Position numbers and translations under genes: made by a program. A model generated the notes under the pieces. That model saw only the letters and a list, made by a program, of their open reading frames with translations. It ran no database searches and was not told the origin of the DNA. This document shows, piece after piece, positions 1 to 8,901 of a stretch of DNA of 64,000 nt (its first letter is position 1; every line of letters starts with the position of its first letter). Location: positions 1 to 64,000 of the forward strand of contig NW_005179046.1 in the NCBI RefSeq assembly GCF_000350225.1, in the 5' to 3' direction. Source of the stretch: Chondrus crispus. Its lineage: Eukaryota; Rhodophyta; Florideophyceae; Gigartinales; Gigartinaceae.

Positions 1-645
1 ATGCATCCGTCCCCCTCCGCGATGTGAGGCGTTGCACGAGACGACGAGGTCACCACGCGCGGCATGCCGCCGTAGCAGGGCACCAGACACCACCCAGGGC
101 GGATTGGAGAGCGTCGAGGTCGGTAGTAGAAGCGTCAAGGGGTATGGAGTGGTCCCTGCCACCTGAGGGGTTGGACGACCAACCTATCCCACCGACACCA
201 AACGGCGCGGGCTCCCACGCGACAGCAATGCAAAAGGCGGAATGGCTCGCCTCCCCGTCGCTCCCGGTCACGCGCACGGGCACGTGACGCGGACAATACA
301 CACATGCCCCGGGTGTGGCGAGCGCCACGGCCTGGCACGACGGACGCACGGGGGGAAACGGGCACTGTACCCTCTACCACCTCCCTCCCCGTCGAGTGGT
401 TCGGACGCCACCACTCCGCAGAGAGCGCCTCGATCGGTGAGCCACGCATGCCCCGGAGCAGCCCGCGTGTAGCTGAATCAGACGCTGGAGGACGCCCTGC
501 TCACGTGAGCCGGAGTCCTCCAAACCCCCAGAGGACCGCCGTACGGAAAGCAAAGCGGACGAGTATAGAAGTTGCCCTAGCGGCTTTACGGAGATTGGAA
601 CGATCAGAAAGGCAGAAGCACCGCGCGACGAAGGACGGCGTTAGA
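1..645. other. Family B internal sequence, no gene recognised
   Basis: This stretch lies between the window edge and the stop of the antisense ORF. All frames give only short, arginine- and proline-rich translations typical of GC-rich shadow frames. It is presumably the untranslated part between pol and the antisense ORF of copy B1, but no pol motif (integrase or chromodomain) is visible. Confidence 0.4.
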
Positions 646-3243
646 CTAGCGGCTCGTACCGCCAGGAGGAGCCCCTGGCCCCCGAACGTAATCACGCTGG
701 GGACAGTAACTCGGATGGCAAGGCAGCTCCGTTTCCACCTCGTCCAAGGGTGGCATAGCCACTTCACGTTGACGGGACCAAGGACGTTCCGGCCCCGTCG
801 GGTCGGAAGGGGGGACGTACCCCACGCCTTCATAGGGGTCTCGGAGAGGCTGACGCGGCGCCGAGGTCGGCGGAGGATGAGAAGACGAGCCCACGCGGAG
901 GGACCGGAGCTCGTCACGCTCACGTCGGTACCGATCCCGCTCCGCACTGGCGCGTTCCAGGCAGCTGGCTTGGTTAAGGGAGGTCGTACGTAGACCCTCC
1001 AGTTCGCTCTGCGCCCGCTGTAGCTGCGAGGAGAGGGCAGCCCGTTCCGATACAAGGCGACGCGCCTCGGCACTACGAGCCAAGTACCACGCTGCCAAAG
1101 TGCCGAGCAATCCATCGACCCGCCACGTACGGCCTGTCGAGCTCCCCAACGCCCGAGCAAGGTCAGGAACGGCCCTGACTTCCTCCGGCGTTAAGGTGAG
1201 GTGCTGGACGGGACCTTCCCTTGCGAAGGGCCCTCCGGTTGTGCTCAGAGGAGGAAGAGGCGGCGCAATGGACCCCGTCGTAGCACCGTAATTTGCGTCG
1301 GACGTGAGCGGAGTGCGAAAAGGATTCGACCCACCGAACGGAGTCACCCGAGTCTCGCTATCAAGGTCCCTATATCGCTTCCTCCGGGCTTCCCGAGCCG
1401 CGGATCCCACGCCGCCACCACGGGTGTGGCCACCGCCGGATTGATTGGGGCGGGCCACGAAAGTGTCTGCACGCACGTCGTACGCCAGGAACACGCTTCG
1501 GATTCCGGTAGTGTAATCTGTCCAAGAGCGTTGATGGCACTCTGCCTTGTCGAGGGACCGGTGCATCACGTCGAGCACGAAGGAATAAGACCACGGCACG
1601 TGCTGTGTGCCCTGCTCGAGCGGGTGCAACGGTACGTCGGGGAGCCCCGGAACGACCCTCCCGAGGAAGGACAGCACCGCACCGGGCTGTACGAAGACTC
1701 TTCCGTTGATGGAGATCTCGTTTACGAATGCGTTTCCAACGGACCAAGCCCACTCCCGCTCAACGTTATTGAGGAGGTCATCGCGTGCGGGATGTTGGGG
1801 GTCCTCACAAGCGAACCCGAAGTGTTTTAGAGCGAATGGGAGTAACACGTGTACTCCCAGGGACGGGAAAGCGTCCAGAATCGTTTCCGGTAATCCTGGG
1901 AAGTCGCTCTTCGATAAGCCTCGCTCGAACGAGGCCGACTGGAGGACGCGACCATCTTCCTCCCCCGCCTGACGATAAGCCGACCAGTCATGCGGAGCCA
2001 CGGCGATGGAATGCAGCCGCATTAACGAACAGGCGGACTTCTGCAGAGCCGCCCGGGTCTTAGAGTATGCATACGGCCGGGGGCTCACGTACAACCCCGG
2101 CACTTCGGCAAGGACAAATCGTCGAGGCGCACGGGGGCCGGGGTGGAACAAGTACACCGCCATGCGGTCGACGTATTCCACCTCCCCTAAACTGTACGCG
2201 AACGTCCGATCACTCGGAATCTCGTCCGGTAGCTGATATGGAGCGCCGCTCCCCTCGCCCAGCAAACGTGCCAAGGCGAGCGAGGCCTCGTCGGCCAGTC
2301 CCTCCTCGTATATTGTGCGAATACGTAACAAGTCGGGACGAACTTGCGTCATCGAGAGGATGTCGCCGACGGTGATTCCGGACCGGGCGTGACGACGCCA
2401 CGCATACCTCAGACGGCTGAGAGGTAGAGGCGTCGACCGCTCGAGCGGCACACCTAACCACAACGTAGTGGTTGCTGCGGCCTCTTGATCGAGGCCACCA
2501 CTATCCCGAGTCGACTCGGGAAGAGCCCCAGGACGCCGACAACTCCCACAAGCCCCGTAAGAGCCCGGGACCGCCGTGTACGCCTCACTCCCGCGTACCG
2601 ACGCCGATGCTTCGCGAGGCTGCTCACCCCCAACGGGGCCTGACTCGTGCCAGGCCCGCTCGACGCCTCCGACCGCGTCCCTCGGACCTCCGCGGCGAAC
2701 AGCACCCTCGACGGGCGGGTCGGACTGTGGCGTGATCACGGGGGCAGCGAGGGCAACGACACCCAGCTCCGCGGACAATGTGGATTCGCGGGAGCGGCGC
2801 CCCTGTTGGAACGGAGGCAGGGACGTCGCCGCGCGTACAGTAGGCGCAGCATGATTCGGAGGACGCCCGCCTCTCGGCGCGACCTCGGCAATCGGGTACG
2901 TATTCGTGGTGGCCGGGGCGGAAGAACGGGGGTCGGTGCCACCGTCCGGCAAAGGACGGTGAATGACAGGCACCGACGTCAGCGGATCCGACATGACGGA
3001 GAGATCAATGGACGTCGCGACGAAAGCAGCGCGGAGAGGCGGTGAAACCGCCACGCGGAACGGGAACTCCAAGCGGAGGAAGCCGTCTGATCGCGGGGCC
3101 CAAGGGGAGAGGCGCAAGGCAGATAGGGAGAGACGATCGGTTAGCAAGCGCACGACCGCGCGTCGCGATGAAGAGGATAAGGACCACTGGACGCGGTCGT
3201 GAGGGCTAAGAGGAAGGCGCGTGATATCTACAAGCTCGGGCAT
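646..3243 (-). CDS. Family B antisense ORF (aORF-B), unknown function
   Basis: This is an uninterrupted reading frame of about 865 codons on the strand opposite to the element. It starts (ATG at 3241-3243) only about 57 bp from the 3' LTR and reads inward. I recognise no known domain. Roughly residues 85-280 are a low-complexity Pro/Arg/Ser-rich stretch. Residues 290-600 look globular, with a run of Trp/Phe/Tyr-containing segments (WAWSVGNAFVNE, PWSYSFVLDV). Residues 690-800 look coiled-coil (SERAALSSQLQRAQSELEGL). A frame this long without a stop, in a copy otherwise cut off, argues that it is a real gene. The position matches the antisense ORF of family A. A nested ATG near 2994 (MSDPLTSVPV) is an alternative start. 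Function is not known. Confidence 0.6.
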   Translation of the reverse strand: MPELVDITRLPLSPHDRVQWSLSSSSRRAVVRLLTDRLSLSALRLSPWAPRSDGFLRLEFPFRVAVSPPLRAAFVATSIDLSVMSDPLTSVPVIHRPLPDGGTDPRSSAPATTNTYPIAEVAPRGGRPPNHAAPTVRAATSLPPFQQGRRSRESTLSAELGVVALAAPVITPQSDPPVEGAVRRGGPRDAVGGVERAWHESGPVGGEQPREASASVRGSEAYTAVPGSYGACGSCRRPGALPESTRDSGGLDQEAAATTTLWLGVPLERSTPLPLSRLRYAWRRHARSGITVGDILSMTQVRPDLLRIRTIYEEGLADEASLALARLLGEGSGAPYQLPDEIPSDRTFAYSLGEVEYVDRMAVYLFHPGPRAPRRFVLAEVPGLYVSPRPYAYSKTRAALQKSACSLMRLHSIAVAPHDWSAYRQAGEEDGRVLQSASFERGLSKSDFPGLPETILDAFPSLGVHVLLPFALKHFGFACEDPQHPARDDLLNNVEREWAWSVGNAFVNEISINGRVFVQPGAVLSFLGRVVPGLPDVPLHPLEQGTQHVPWSYSFVLDVMHRSLDKAECHQRSWTDYTTGIRSVFLAYDVRADTFVARPNQSGGGHTRGGGVGSAAREARRKRYRDLDSETRVTPFGGSNPFRTPLTSDANYGATTGSIAPPLPPLSTTGGPFAREGPVQHLTLTPEEVRAVPDLARALGSSTGRTWRVDGLLGTLAAWYLARSAEARRLVSERAALSSQLQRAQSELEGLRTTSLNQASCLERASAERDRYRRERDELRSLRVGSSSHPPPTSAPRQPLRDPYEGVGYVPPSDPTGPERPWSRQREVAMPPLDEVETELPCHPSYCPQRDYVRGPGAPPGGTSR

Positions 3244-3299
3244 TTCCACTCCCGTCAAGCACGTGTGGACGTGGACGTCCACGCTTGAAGGGCGGGTGG

Positions 3300-3919
3300 T
3301 GTAGTATAACTACCAAAAGGATTAGATTAGAAATTGGATCCGGCTCTGTAAGGTACGGACCTTACAGAGGGCCTGTACCACACGTGTAGGGGCGCACGCG
3401 CCCCCACGTGTACCATACGTGTACGACGCGTATACAGTCAGCCCTGTCCGCTGACAGTGCCGACTACTGTAGTACCGCATAGTACAGTACGTACTGTACT
3501 AAGTTACGATAGACTAATTGTATATTAAATAACGGAGCGGACCGGCGGCGGCGAAGGGGACAAGCACGGACTTGTCCACGACCTACCGCCTAGGTCTGAC
3601 TGCCAGCTTATCCTAAGGAAGCTTCCGTTAGCGACCCTAAGGCGAGACCGAGCGCGGGTAGAGGACGCGCGAGCACGCGAGCGAGCCTAGATCCACCTCC
3701 GCCCGTCAGCGCTGGAACGTAACCCAGCGCTGCTCCGGGGCGTCGAGGCGTAGATCGGCCCGCGCGTGTGCGCGTCCTCCCCCCGATCCCGCTCTACCAC
3801 GCTACCCGGGCCCGTGCTCCGGTTTCGTTAGCTGGTCCGACTTCCCCCGTCTTCTCGTACGTACGGGTCTTCCAGGACTAAGCATACACCCCTATCCGTT
3901 TAGGGGTGTTTATGCTACA
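3300..3919 (+). repeat. LTR of family B, 3' copy
   Basis: This 620-bp LTR begins TGTAGTATAAC and ends TTTATGCTACA, so the ends are inverted (TGTAG/CTACA). It aligns with the LTR at 50140-50818 in its core, including TATATTAAATA and the AGCGGRCCGGCGGCG block, but differs by many substitutions and indels. It carries an ACACGTGT motif at 3380-3387 and a 22-bp perfect palindrome at 3480-3501, about 30 bp before the TATA-like sequence. Confidence 0.85.
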
Positions 3920-4462
3920 AAAGTTACACCAACTGCCTCAAGGAGAGACGACGTCAACCCGCAAATGCCAAAGTGGCGATCACAGCTATATTGTTACATT
4001 CTTTTCAACTAAGTGGAACGCATCGCTACCGACCACCCGCGGCTGTCACAGTCCACACCAGCACATGTCTTTCCTATTTTATTTCCTTTTCCTTTCGTGT
4101 ATCTCAACACGTTTTTTTTGTGGTCCGCTATCAGAAGGAAGGGATCCCTCAAGCCCCTCGACCGTATCACTATCGCAGACAGCTCCCAGGGCGACAAGCA
4201 TCGATGCTCGTTGAGCTACAGTGACAAGGCGATCGGAATTTTGGAAAATCAAGAAGTGTTCACGTTGACTACGTCGCACACGGCCAACGGCACGATCGTA
4301 CACCTGCCCGCCGCCCTCATTCGACTCATATATGGCAAGCGCCACGGGAAGACATCACCGGTCGTCCAGTGCGGATGTAACCTGCTGCGAGCAGATTGCT
4401 GTCGCTCGTGAGCTCGAATTGTTCCGTCGCTGCTGCACAAGAGCGTCCACAGCACCGCATCG
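3920..4462. other. Unique sequence between family B LTR and sulfotransferase relic
   Basis: The sequence becomes less GC-rich immediately after the LTR. A 132-codon plus frame (4013-4411) is open, but it resembles no protein I know and has a T-rich hydrophobic stretch that looks like chance. It may be the 5' flank of the sulfotransferase-like gene. No promoter motif is convincing. Confidence 0.3.
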
Positions 4463-5326
4463 TTGGGGAGAAAAGCAACGAGAAACTATCCCGACTCTCT
4501 AATTGCACAGAATCTGAGAATTTCCATTTCTTCAACAGACAGATGCGGGGACCTAAAGTATCCTTGTTATGTGTTCGTTTTTAGCACCGGTCGCTCTGGC
4601 GCCCAACATCTATCTCGCGTCTTGAACCCGAAGCCGAACTCTGCTGTCCCAGTGTACGCAACGCATGCAGAAGAGCACCTCAGGGCCCGAACCAAACTCG
4701 TTGTCCACAGAGACTATCCGAGATTGGCTGCTCGTGCAGATAAAGCCCAATTCAGAGTTAAAGCTGAACAATATATCACGTGAGTGAAGCTTTCGTTTTA
4801 CACCCAGTTGCTTAAGCGACACAGTGCTAAGCGTCTTGTCTACACGGGGCAGCTGCCAATGGCATTTGACCTCGGGCCAGCATTGGTGAGAACGCTTCAC
4901 CCCGGCACCGTACGTGTTCTACACCTGAGAAGAGAAAGAATCGCGACGGCTGTTTCACTTATGGCTTTAGGGCCAGAAAAAGAGGATCCTTGGGGAACGA
5001 CGACAGAACGAGACTCGGATGGACAGCTGATTTACGCTGACGCCGTAAACATACTGCGGTCCCCGAAGCCATCAGATGCCACGGCTCGTTTTCATGTTGA
5101 AGCACATGTATGGGCGAAACTAAATCGCTTCCAGATGTGGCTGTGGTATGTCGACGACGTTGCTAAGTTGAAAATGTTTTTATTGCGCACGCAGGAATCG
5201 CATCGCCACATCGAAGGTTGCGCCGCCCCAGCATTCGAGCGAAAACAGTTCGGGCAGCAACTTCGCGTAAGCGGGCGAGGACAGTACGAGACGTCTAATT
5301 TGTTGCGGGGCGTGTTCGTAAGCTGA
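4463..5326 (+). pseudogene. Sulfotransferase-like protein, interrupted by an in-frame TGA
   Basis: The frame contains YVFVFSTGRSGAQHLSRVL near 4560, a P-loop-like motif of the PAPS-binding (5'-PSB) kind seen in algal sulfotransferase-like proteins that would sulfate polysaccharides or other acceptors. Downstream come LVYTGQLPMAFDLGPALV, VRVLHLRRERIATAVSLMALG and WYVDD, which follow each other in one frame as in that family. A TGA at 4781-4783 splits the frame, while both halves stay in register. No ATG suits the 5' end: the first in-frame candidates lie upstream of unsupported sequence. The C-terminus ends at 5326, close to retroelement sequence that starts by about 5369. I read it as a recent pseudogene. 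The family assignment rests on my memory of the motif. Confidence 0.65.
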
Positions 5327-5368
5327 CGAGAATTACGAAGGACCCTCCGCATCCCAGCCAGCAGCCCA

Positions 5369-5466
5369 GGACGCATGCCGTGAGGGATAAAGAGGAGGAA
5401 AAGGAAAATGAGGAGAAGGACGCATGCCGTGAGGGATAAAGAGGAGGAAAAGGAAAATGAGGAGAA
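5369..5466. repeat. Perfect 49-bp tandem duplication in purine-rich block
   Basis: Two consecutive 49-bp units each start GGACGCATGCCG and end in AAAATGAGGAGAA. The strand is almost pure purine after the first 20 bases. Similar AGAGGAGGAA-rich tracts occur at the corresponding place in copy A1 (about 21520-22190) and, on the opposite strand, in copy A2 (about 31345-31420). Confidence 0.9.
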
Positions 5467-5655
5467 GGATGAGCAAGTGTTGGAAAAAGAGAGGAAAAAT
5501 GCAAACAAGAAGAGGAAATTGTCAGGAAACGGAAATGCAATTTATTTTCGGTGGAACGAAGGGAAGTGTGGACGATGAGACGACACCCTCCGAGGACAAC
5601 GATCCGAACATGGGCCGGCAGGGCGCTACCATCGGCAATGGGTCAATGGAACAAT

Positions 5656-7609
5656 TCATCCAAGGATCTTTTTCTTTGGAAGTGAGGTGACAAGTTGCGC
5701 CAGTAAGCGCAGGTCAACAAGGGACGCTCCTCGAAGAGCCCCCTCGTTCATTCCGTGGGCACGGAGTAATGTGCGATAGACGCTGGCGGCGCCATCGTTC
5801 TTTTTGACGATATCTGGAGAGGACGGGGAGGTCGAACCTCCCCTGGTCGATTGGACTGCGTCGGCAATAGGTGGCAAGGGGGCGGAAACTGGGGCAGCCG
5901 CAGGAGAAGGGGGACGGGCTGGGACGTGCGCAGGGGAAGACGGAGCAGGAGGAGCCAAGGGGGTAAGGGACGAAGAATTTCCCTTCCTTTCTGGGGCTGC
6001 GCGCACGGACAGACTGTCAGTCCGGCTAGATGACGAGGGGACCTCTCTCGTCTCGGACAGAGGTTGACACCTGGCCACTGGAGGTGAATGAGACCGCGGA
6101 GGGGATTTGACCTCCTCATACTCAGGGGCTCTCGTCGCCCTTATCGAAGCATTCACAGGAGGAGTGGGGCCGGCCGGATCGACAGGAAGTGAAGTCGGTG
6201 GGACCGGTAACAGAGGGCGAGAACGCAAAGGTTCTCTGGGGCAGAGGTCGCGCTCGCGGGGATCCGCAAGGAAGACGGGCAATTCACCCGGAACGGGCGT
6301 CTGACTCCCATACTGCCGACTCAGACGCGCCTCGTCGCAAGAACATTGCGATCCCGTCCAGGGGTTGAACCAAGCGTAGTCCCCCGCACCACGATGAGCA
6401 CGACCAGGAGAGAAGGAGGGGCGTTGCCGGACGAAGGAACGAGAGGAATTTTGACGCCGTATCAAGTCCCAATCGACCTCCTCTATTTTATCGAGGAGAG
6501 AATGCAGTTCGGTGTCTGCATCAGCACCGCCCAGGGGAATCGAATAATCGAGACGTCGCATGAAGCTGATGAGCTTGGGAGGCAAGTACCACAACCTCCA
6601 GCAGTTGTAGGTCTCCCACAGGAGGGTCACTGCCACTTTGGCACACCACTCGGTGAGGAAGACTACCCAAAGGCCGTGTCGAGGATCACGTAAATACCTT
6701 CCGTAATACGTGTACACAGGGCCGAGTTCAGCCCAAAAAGTCTTGGCAGACCTCACATTGGCTCCACCACGACGGAATGCGTTGATAACGATTCGCGTAA
6801 TGGGACCTCGAGATTTCGCGCGCCTCCAACATTTGGTAGTCCACAAAATAACCCGTGTCAGACCGAATACGGCGTTCGAAGCGCACTGTGTGCTGGAAGA
6901 AGGGGATAGTACCCCGCTTGATAAGTCGGAAATTAGCCGGAATTATGGCATTGGTCCACATCATAGCGTCGCCCGAGACGGTCCGTTGGTTGAACCAAAG
7001 GCGGTTAGCTTCACGAGGAGGGTTATCGGAGGTCCAGGCCAGCATGTTATCGAGGTATGACCGCTCGCCCTCGGTGCGAAATTGCCACGTGTCACAACCG
7101 AATTCCTCAGGAATGAGATCCTGCGTCAATGGTAGCTCAAGTCTGTCACACACAGCGGTCATGAAGCGAGTAGATAACACCGCACGACCGCGAGACGGAG
7201 TGTGACACAGAATGGAGGGAGGAATGGCGATGCGAGCCAACCAATCGTAAGATCGAATAGCTTGAAGGGGGATTTGTCCTGGAAGCATACCGGCGCCATC
7301 GGCGAACGAGTAAGCAATGTCATCGAAGGCGCATACACCGATCACTGAGAACCATTTAGCGGAAGCAAAAAGCTCAGGATTAAGGCGCATGGCCTTATCG
7401 TGGAGCTCCGACGCTGCAAGGTATCGACGTGAAGACGGAGCGTTAGGATCGGAATCGAGGTGGACAACAGGGCCGGCATGTTGGGAATCAGGGGGTAATC
7501 GAGGGATGGAAGGAAGACTTAGAGGGTCGTGGGAAGTGGAAGAAAAGCCTACGCCGTGGCGCCTACGTTTGGTACCACCACTCGAGTGGCTCGTGGATGA
7601 AGGAAACAT
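5656..7609 (-). pseudogene. Family A antisense ORF (aORF-A), one frameshift, copy A0
   Basis: This is the longest version of the family A antisense protein, about 640 residues. It begins at an ATG (7607-7609) 125 bp from the 3' LTR. The first about 370 residues are conserved with copy A2 (SFADGAGMLPGQ, ARIAIPPSIL, FGCDTWQFRTEGER, FFQHTVRFERRIRSDTGYF, DPRHGLWVVFLTEW, LLWETYNCWRLWYLPPKL). Then comes a Pro/Ser-rich linker of about 150 residues. The last about 45 residues (from ASVYRTLLRAHG to LLAQLVTSLPKKK) recur in copy A1. A single extra base in an A-run on plus (6735-6739) shifts the frame: 6728-7609 and 5656 to about 6740 are in different frames but join in perfect register with A2. No known domain was recognised. 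The pattern of conserved protein with diverged DNA suggests past selection. Confidence 0.7.
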
Positions 7610-7733
7610 GGGGCCCGTCTTGCTCTTGCACTTTCACCGATCACCGGATGCGGCGGTGTAGGGTTATGAGAAAAACGGCGAGGAGATTATACGATGACGG
7701 AGCGGCGTACAAGAGCGCTCGGAAAGGGGGATA

Positions 7734-8901
7734 TGTAGTGCAATACGCACCTGAAAAGGGGGGTGAAAAGAAAGGAAAATATTTGGATATGGAAAGTAGT
7801 CCGAGTTGGGGGACACACGTGTGAATAATTGCACAGTTTTAATTTTTAATTATTTTATTTTATTTAGTTAATTAGTTGGCATTAATTTTGCTGACACTAG
7901 ATTAGATCTAGGATCTAGCGCCGAGAGCCACTGTAGTGGCTCCGGCGGGGCGATATATACCTTAGCCCTCTGACCACCAAGTCAGTAAAGGTAACCCGAG
8001 TTGCCGGAGTTGAATGTCGCCTTGGTCGAAGTCCGTCTCTACCAAGACGCTCCCTTTTACCTAAGCCTACGGCATCCTTCAGCGCTCGGGGGTCCCCTTC
8101 CTTTTTCCTTTATTTCCCAATCAAACCCGAGTTGCCAGAGTTGAATATCGCCTTGGTCGAAGTCCGTCTTTCCCAAGACGCTCCCTTTTACCACAGATTA
8201 CGTTATCCTTTGCGCTCGGGGGTTCCCTTTTCTTTTTCCTTTATTTCCCTATTCATTTCTTCCTCTACCTCTATATTTCCCTTAATTGTGTTGGTTCCAC
8301 TGGAGTTGGTTGCGACCGATCCGGTGTAGTTGTCTTTGCCATCGGGCGACACGTGGGTGTAGCGCTGCTACTTGTTTACGACCACCGACGGAGGCTGTTG
8401 CAACGACGTTTCTCCCGAAGGTCCTGTTGTGTATACAGGACAGTGTTGGTTCTATCGGATACAGGTTGCGACCGTTCCGGTGTCGGTACTTTTCCATCGG
8501 GCAGTACGGAGGTGTAGCGCTGGTACGTGTTTGCTAATTCCCGACGGGCTGCGTTGCGACGCCCCCGTCGAAGACCGTATCAAGGGTATAAGGCGTAACA
8601 GGCGCTTCGCGAGCATTAGATTTAGGACCTATCGGGCCCGGCTTCCTAATTACCGCCCCGAACTCGCCGAGCAACTGCCTGTACAAGACTCTACCACTAT
8701 TCGTCCCGGGGCGGGCCTCTTCCTTTTGCCCTCCCCCCTGTCAGGGACTTGAGCTACTGTGGGCCGCAAACTCACTTAAAGGGAAAGGGAGAATCGGACA
8801 CTCCGTAGGGCTGTGCCGTCGGCAACTCTTGTTGGTTGTTGTTTGTGTTGTCGCTGGACCGTTGGACCCTGGTTCCGGCCTGACAGACACATTGCACTAC
8901 A
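7734..8901 (+). repeat. 3' LTR of family A copy A0
   Basis: This 1168-bp LTR starts TGTAGTGCAATACGC just after the tract GGAAAGGGGGATA and ends ACATTGCACTACA, with 11-bp inverted ends. It contains the CACACGTGTG palindrome (7814-7823), a promoter hairpin and TATATA at 7919-7960, and two diverged tandem copies of an about 100-bp unit starting CCGAGTTGCC (from about 7995 and 8128). Two copies of a second unit, containing GGTTGCGACCG and GTAGCGCTG, start near 8290 and 8445. Confidence 0.9.
7919..7961 (+). promoter_or_regulatory. LTR core promoter: hairpin followed by TATA-like box
   Basis: The sequence CGCCG-A-GAGCCACT-GT-AGTGGCTC-CGGCG (7919-7947) can fold into a 13-bp stem with one bulge. It is followed within 5 bp by GATATATACC. 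The same arrangement is in the other family A LTRs (10482-10510 in A1, and near 23325, 29850, 40640 and 61590 in weaker form). I infer it is the core promoter; the start site is not known. Confidence 0.5.

Larger units (their letters stand above)
1..3919 (+). mobile_element. Family B Ty3/gypsy retrotransposon, 3' part (copy B1)
   Basis: This is the 3' end of a plus-strand LTR retrotransposon. It consists of internal sequence with a long antisense ORF followed by an LTR at 3300-3919. The family is defined by a second copy at 50140, whose LTR aligns along its length and whose gag and pol start just after it. A purine-rich tract (GAAGGGCGGGTGG) lies just before the LTR, as expected for a plus-strand primer site. 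The 5' LTR, gag and pol lie outside the window or are lost. Confidence 0.75.
5345..8901 (+). mobile_element. Family A retrotransposon, 3' fragment (copy A0)
   Basis: This holds the last part of a plus-strand family A element: a purine-rich repeat block, the antisense ORF on minus (5656-7609) and a complete 3' LTR (7734-8901). The stretch 5650-7733 aligns with 22315-23167 of the complete copy A1 at both ends (aORF tail and the GGGGGATA primer tract), with a large internal deletion in A1. Gag and pol are missing. The left boundary is not sharp; it lies between the sulfotransferase stop (5326) and the tandem repeat at 5369. Confidence 0.75.

Noticed and set aside
304..993. 229-codon plus frame at the left edge
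   Set aside because: Arg-rich, overlaps the end of the antisense ORF, no motif.
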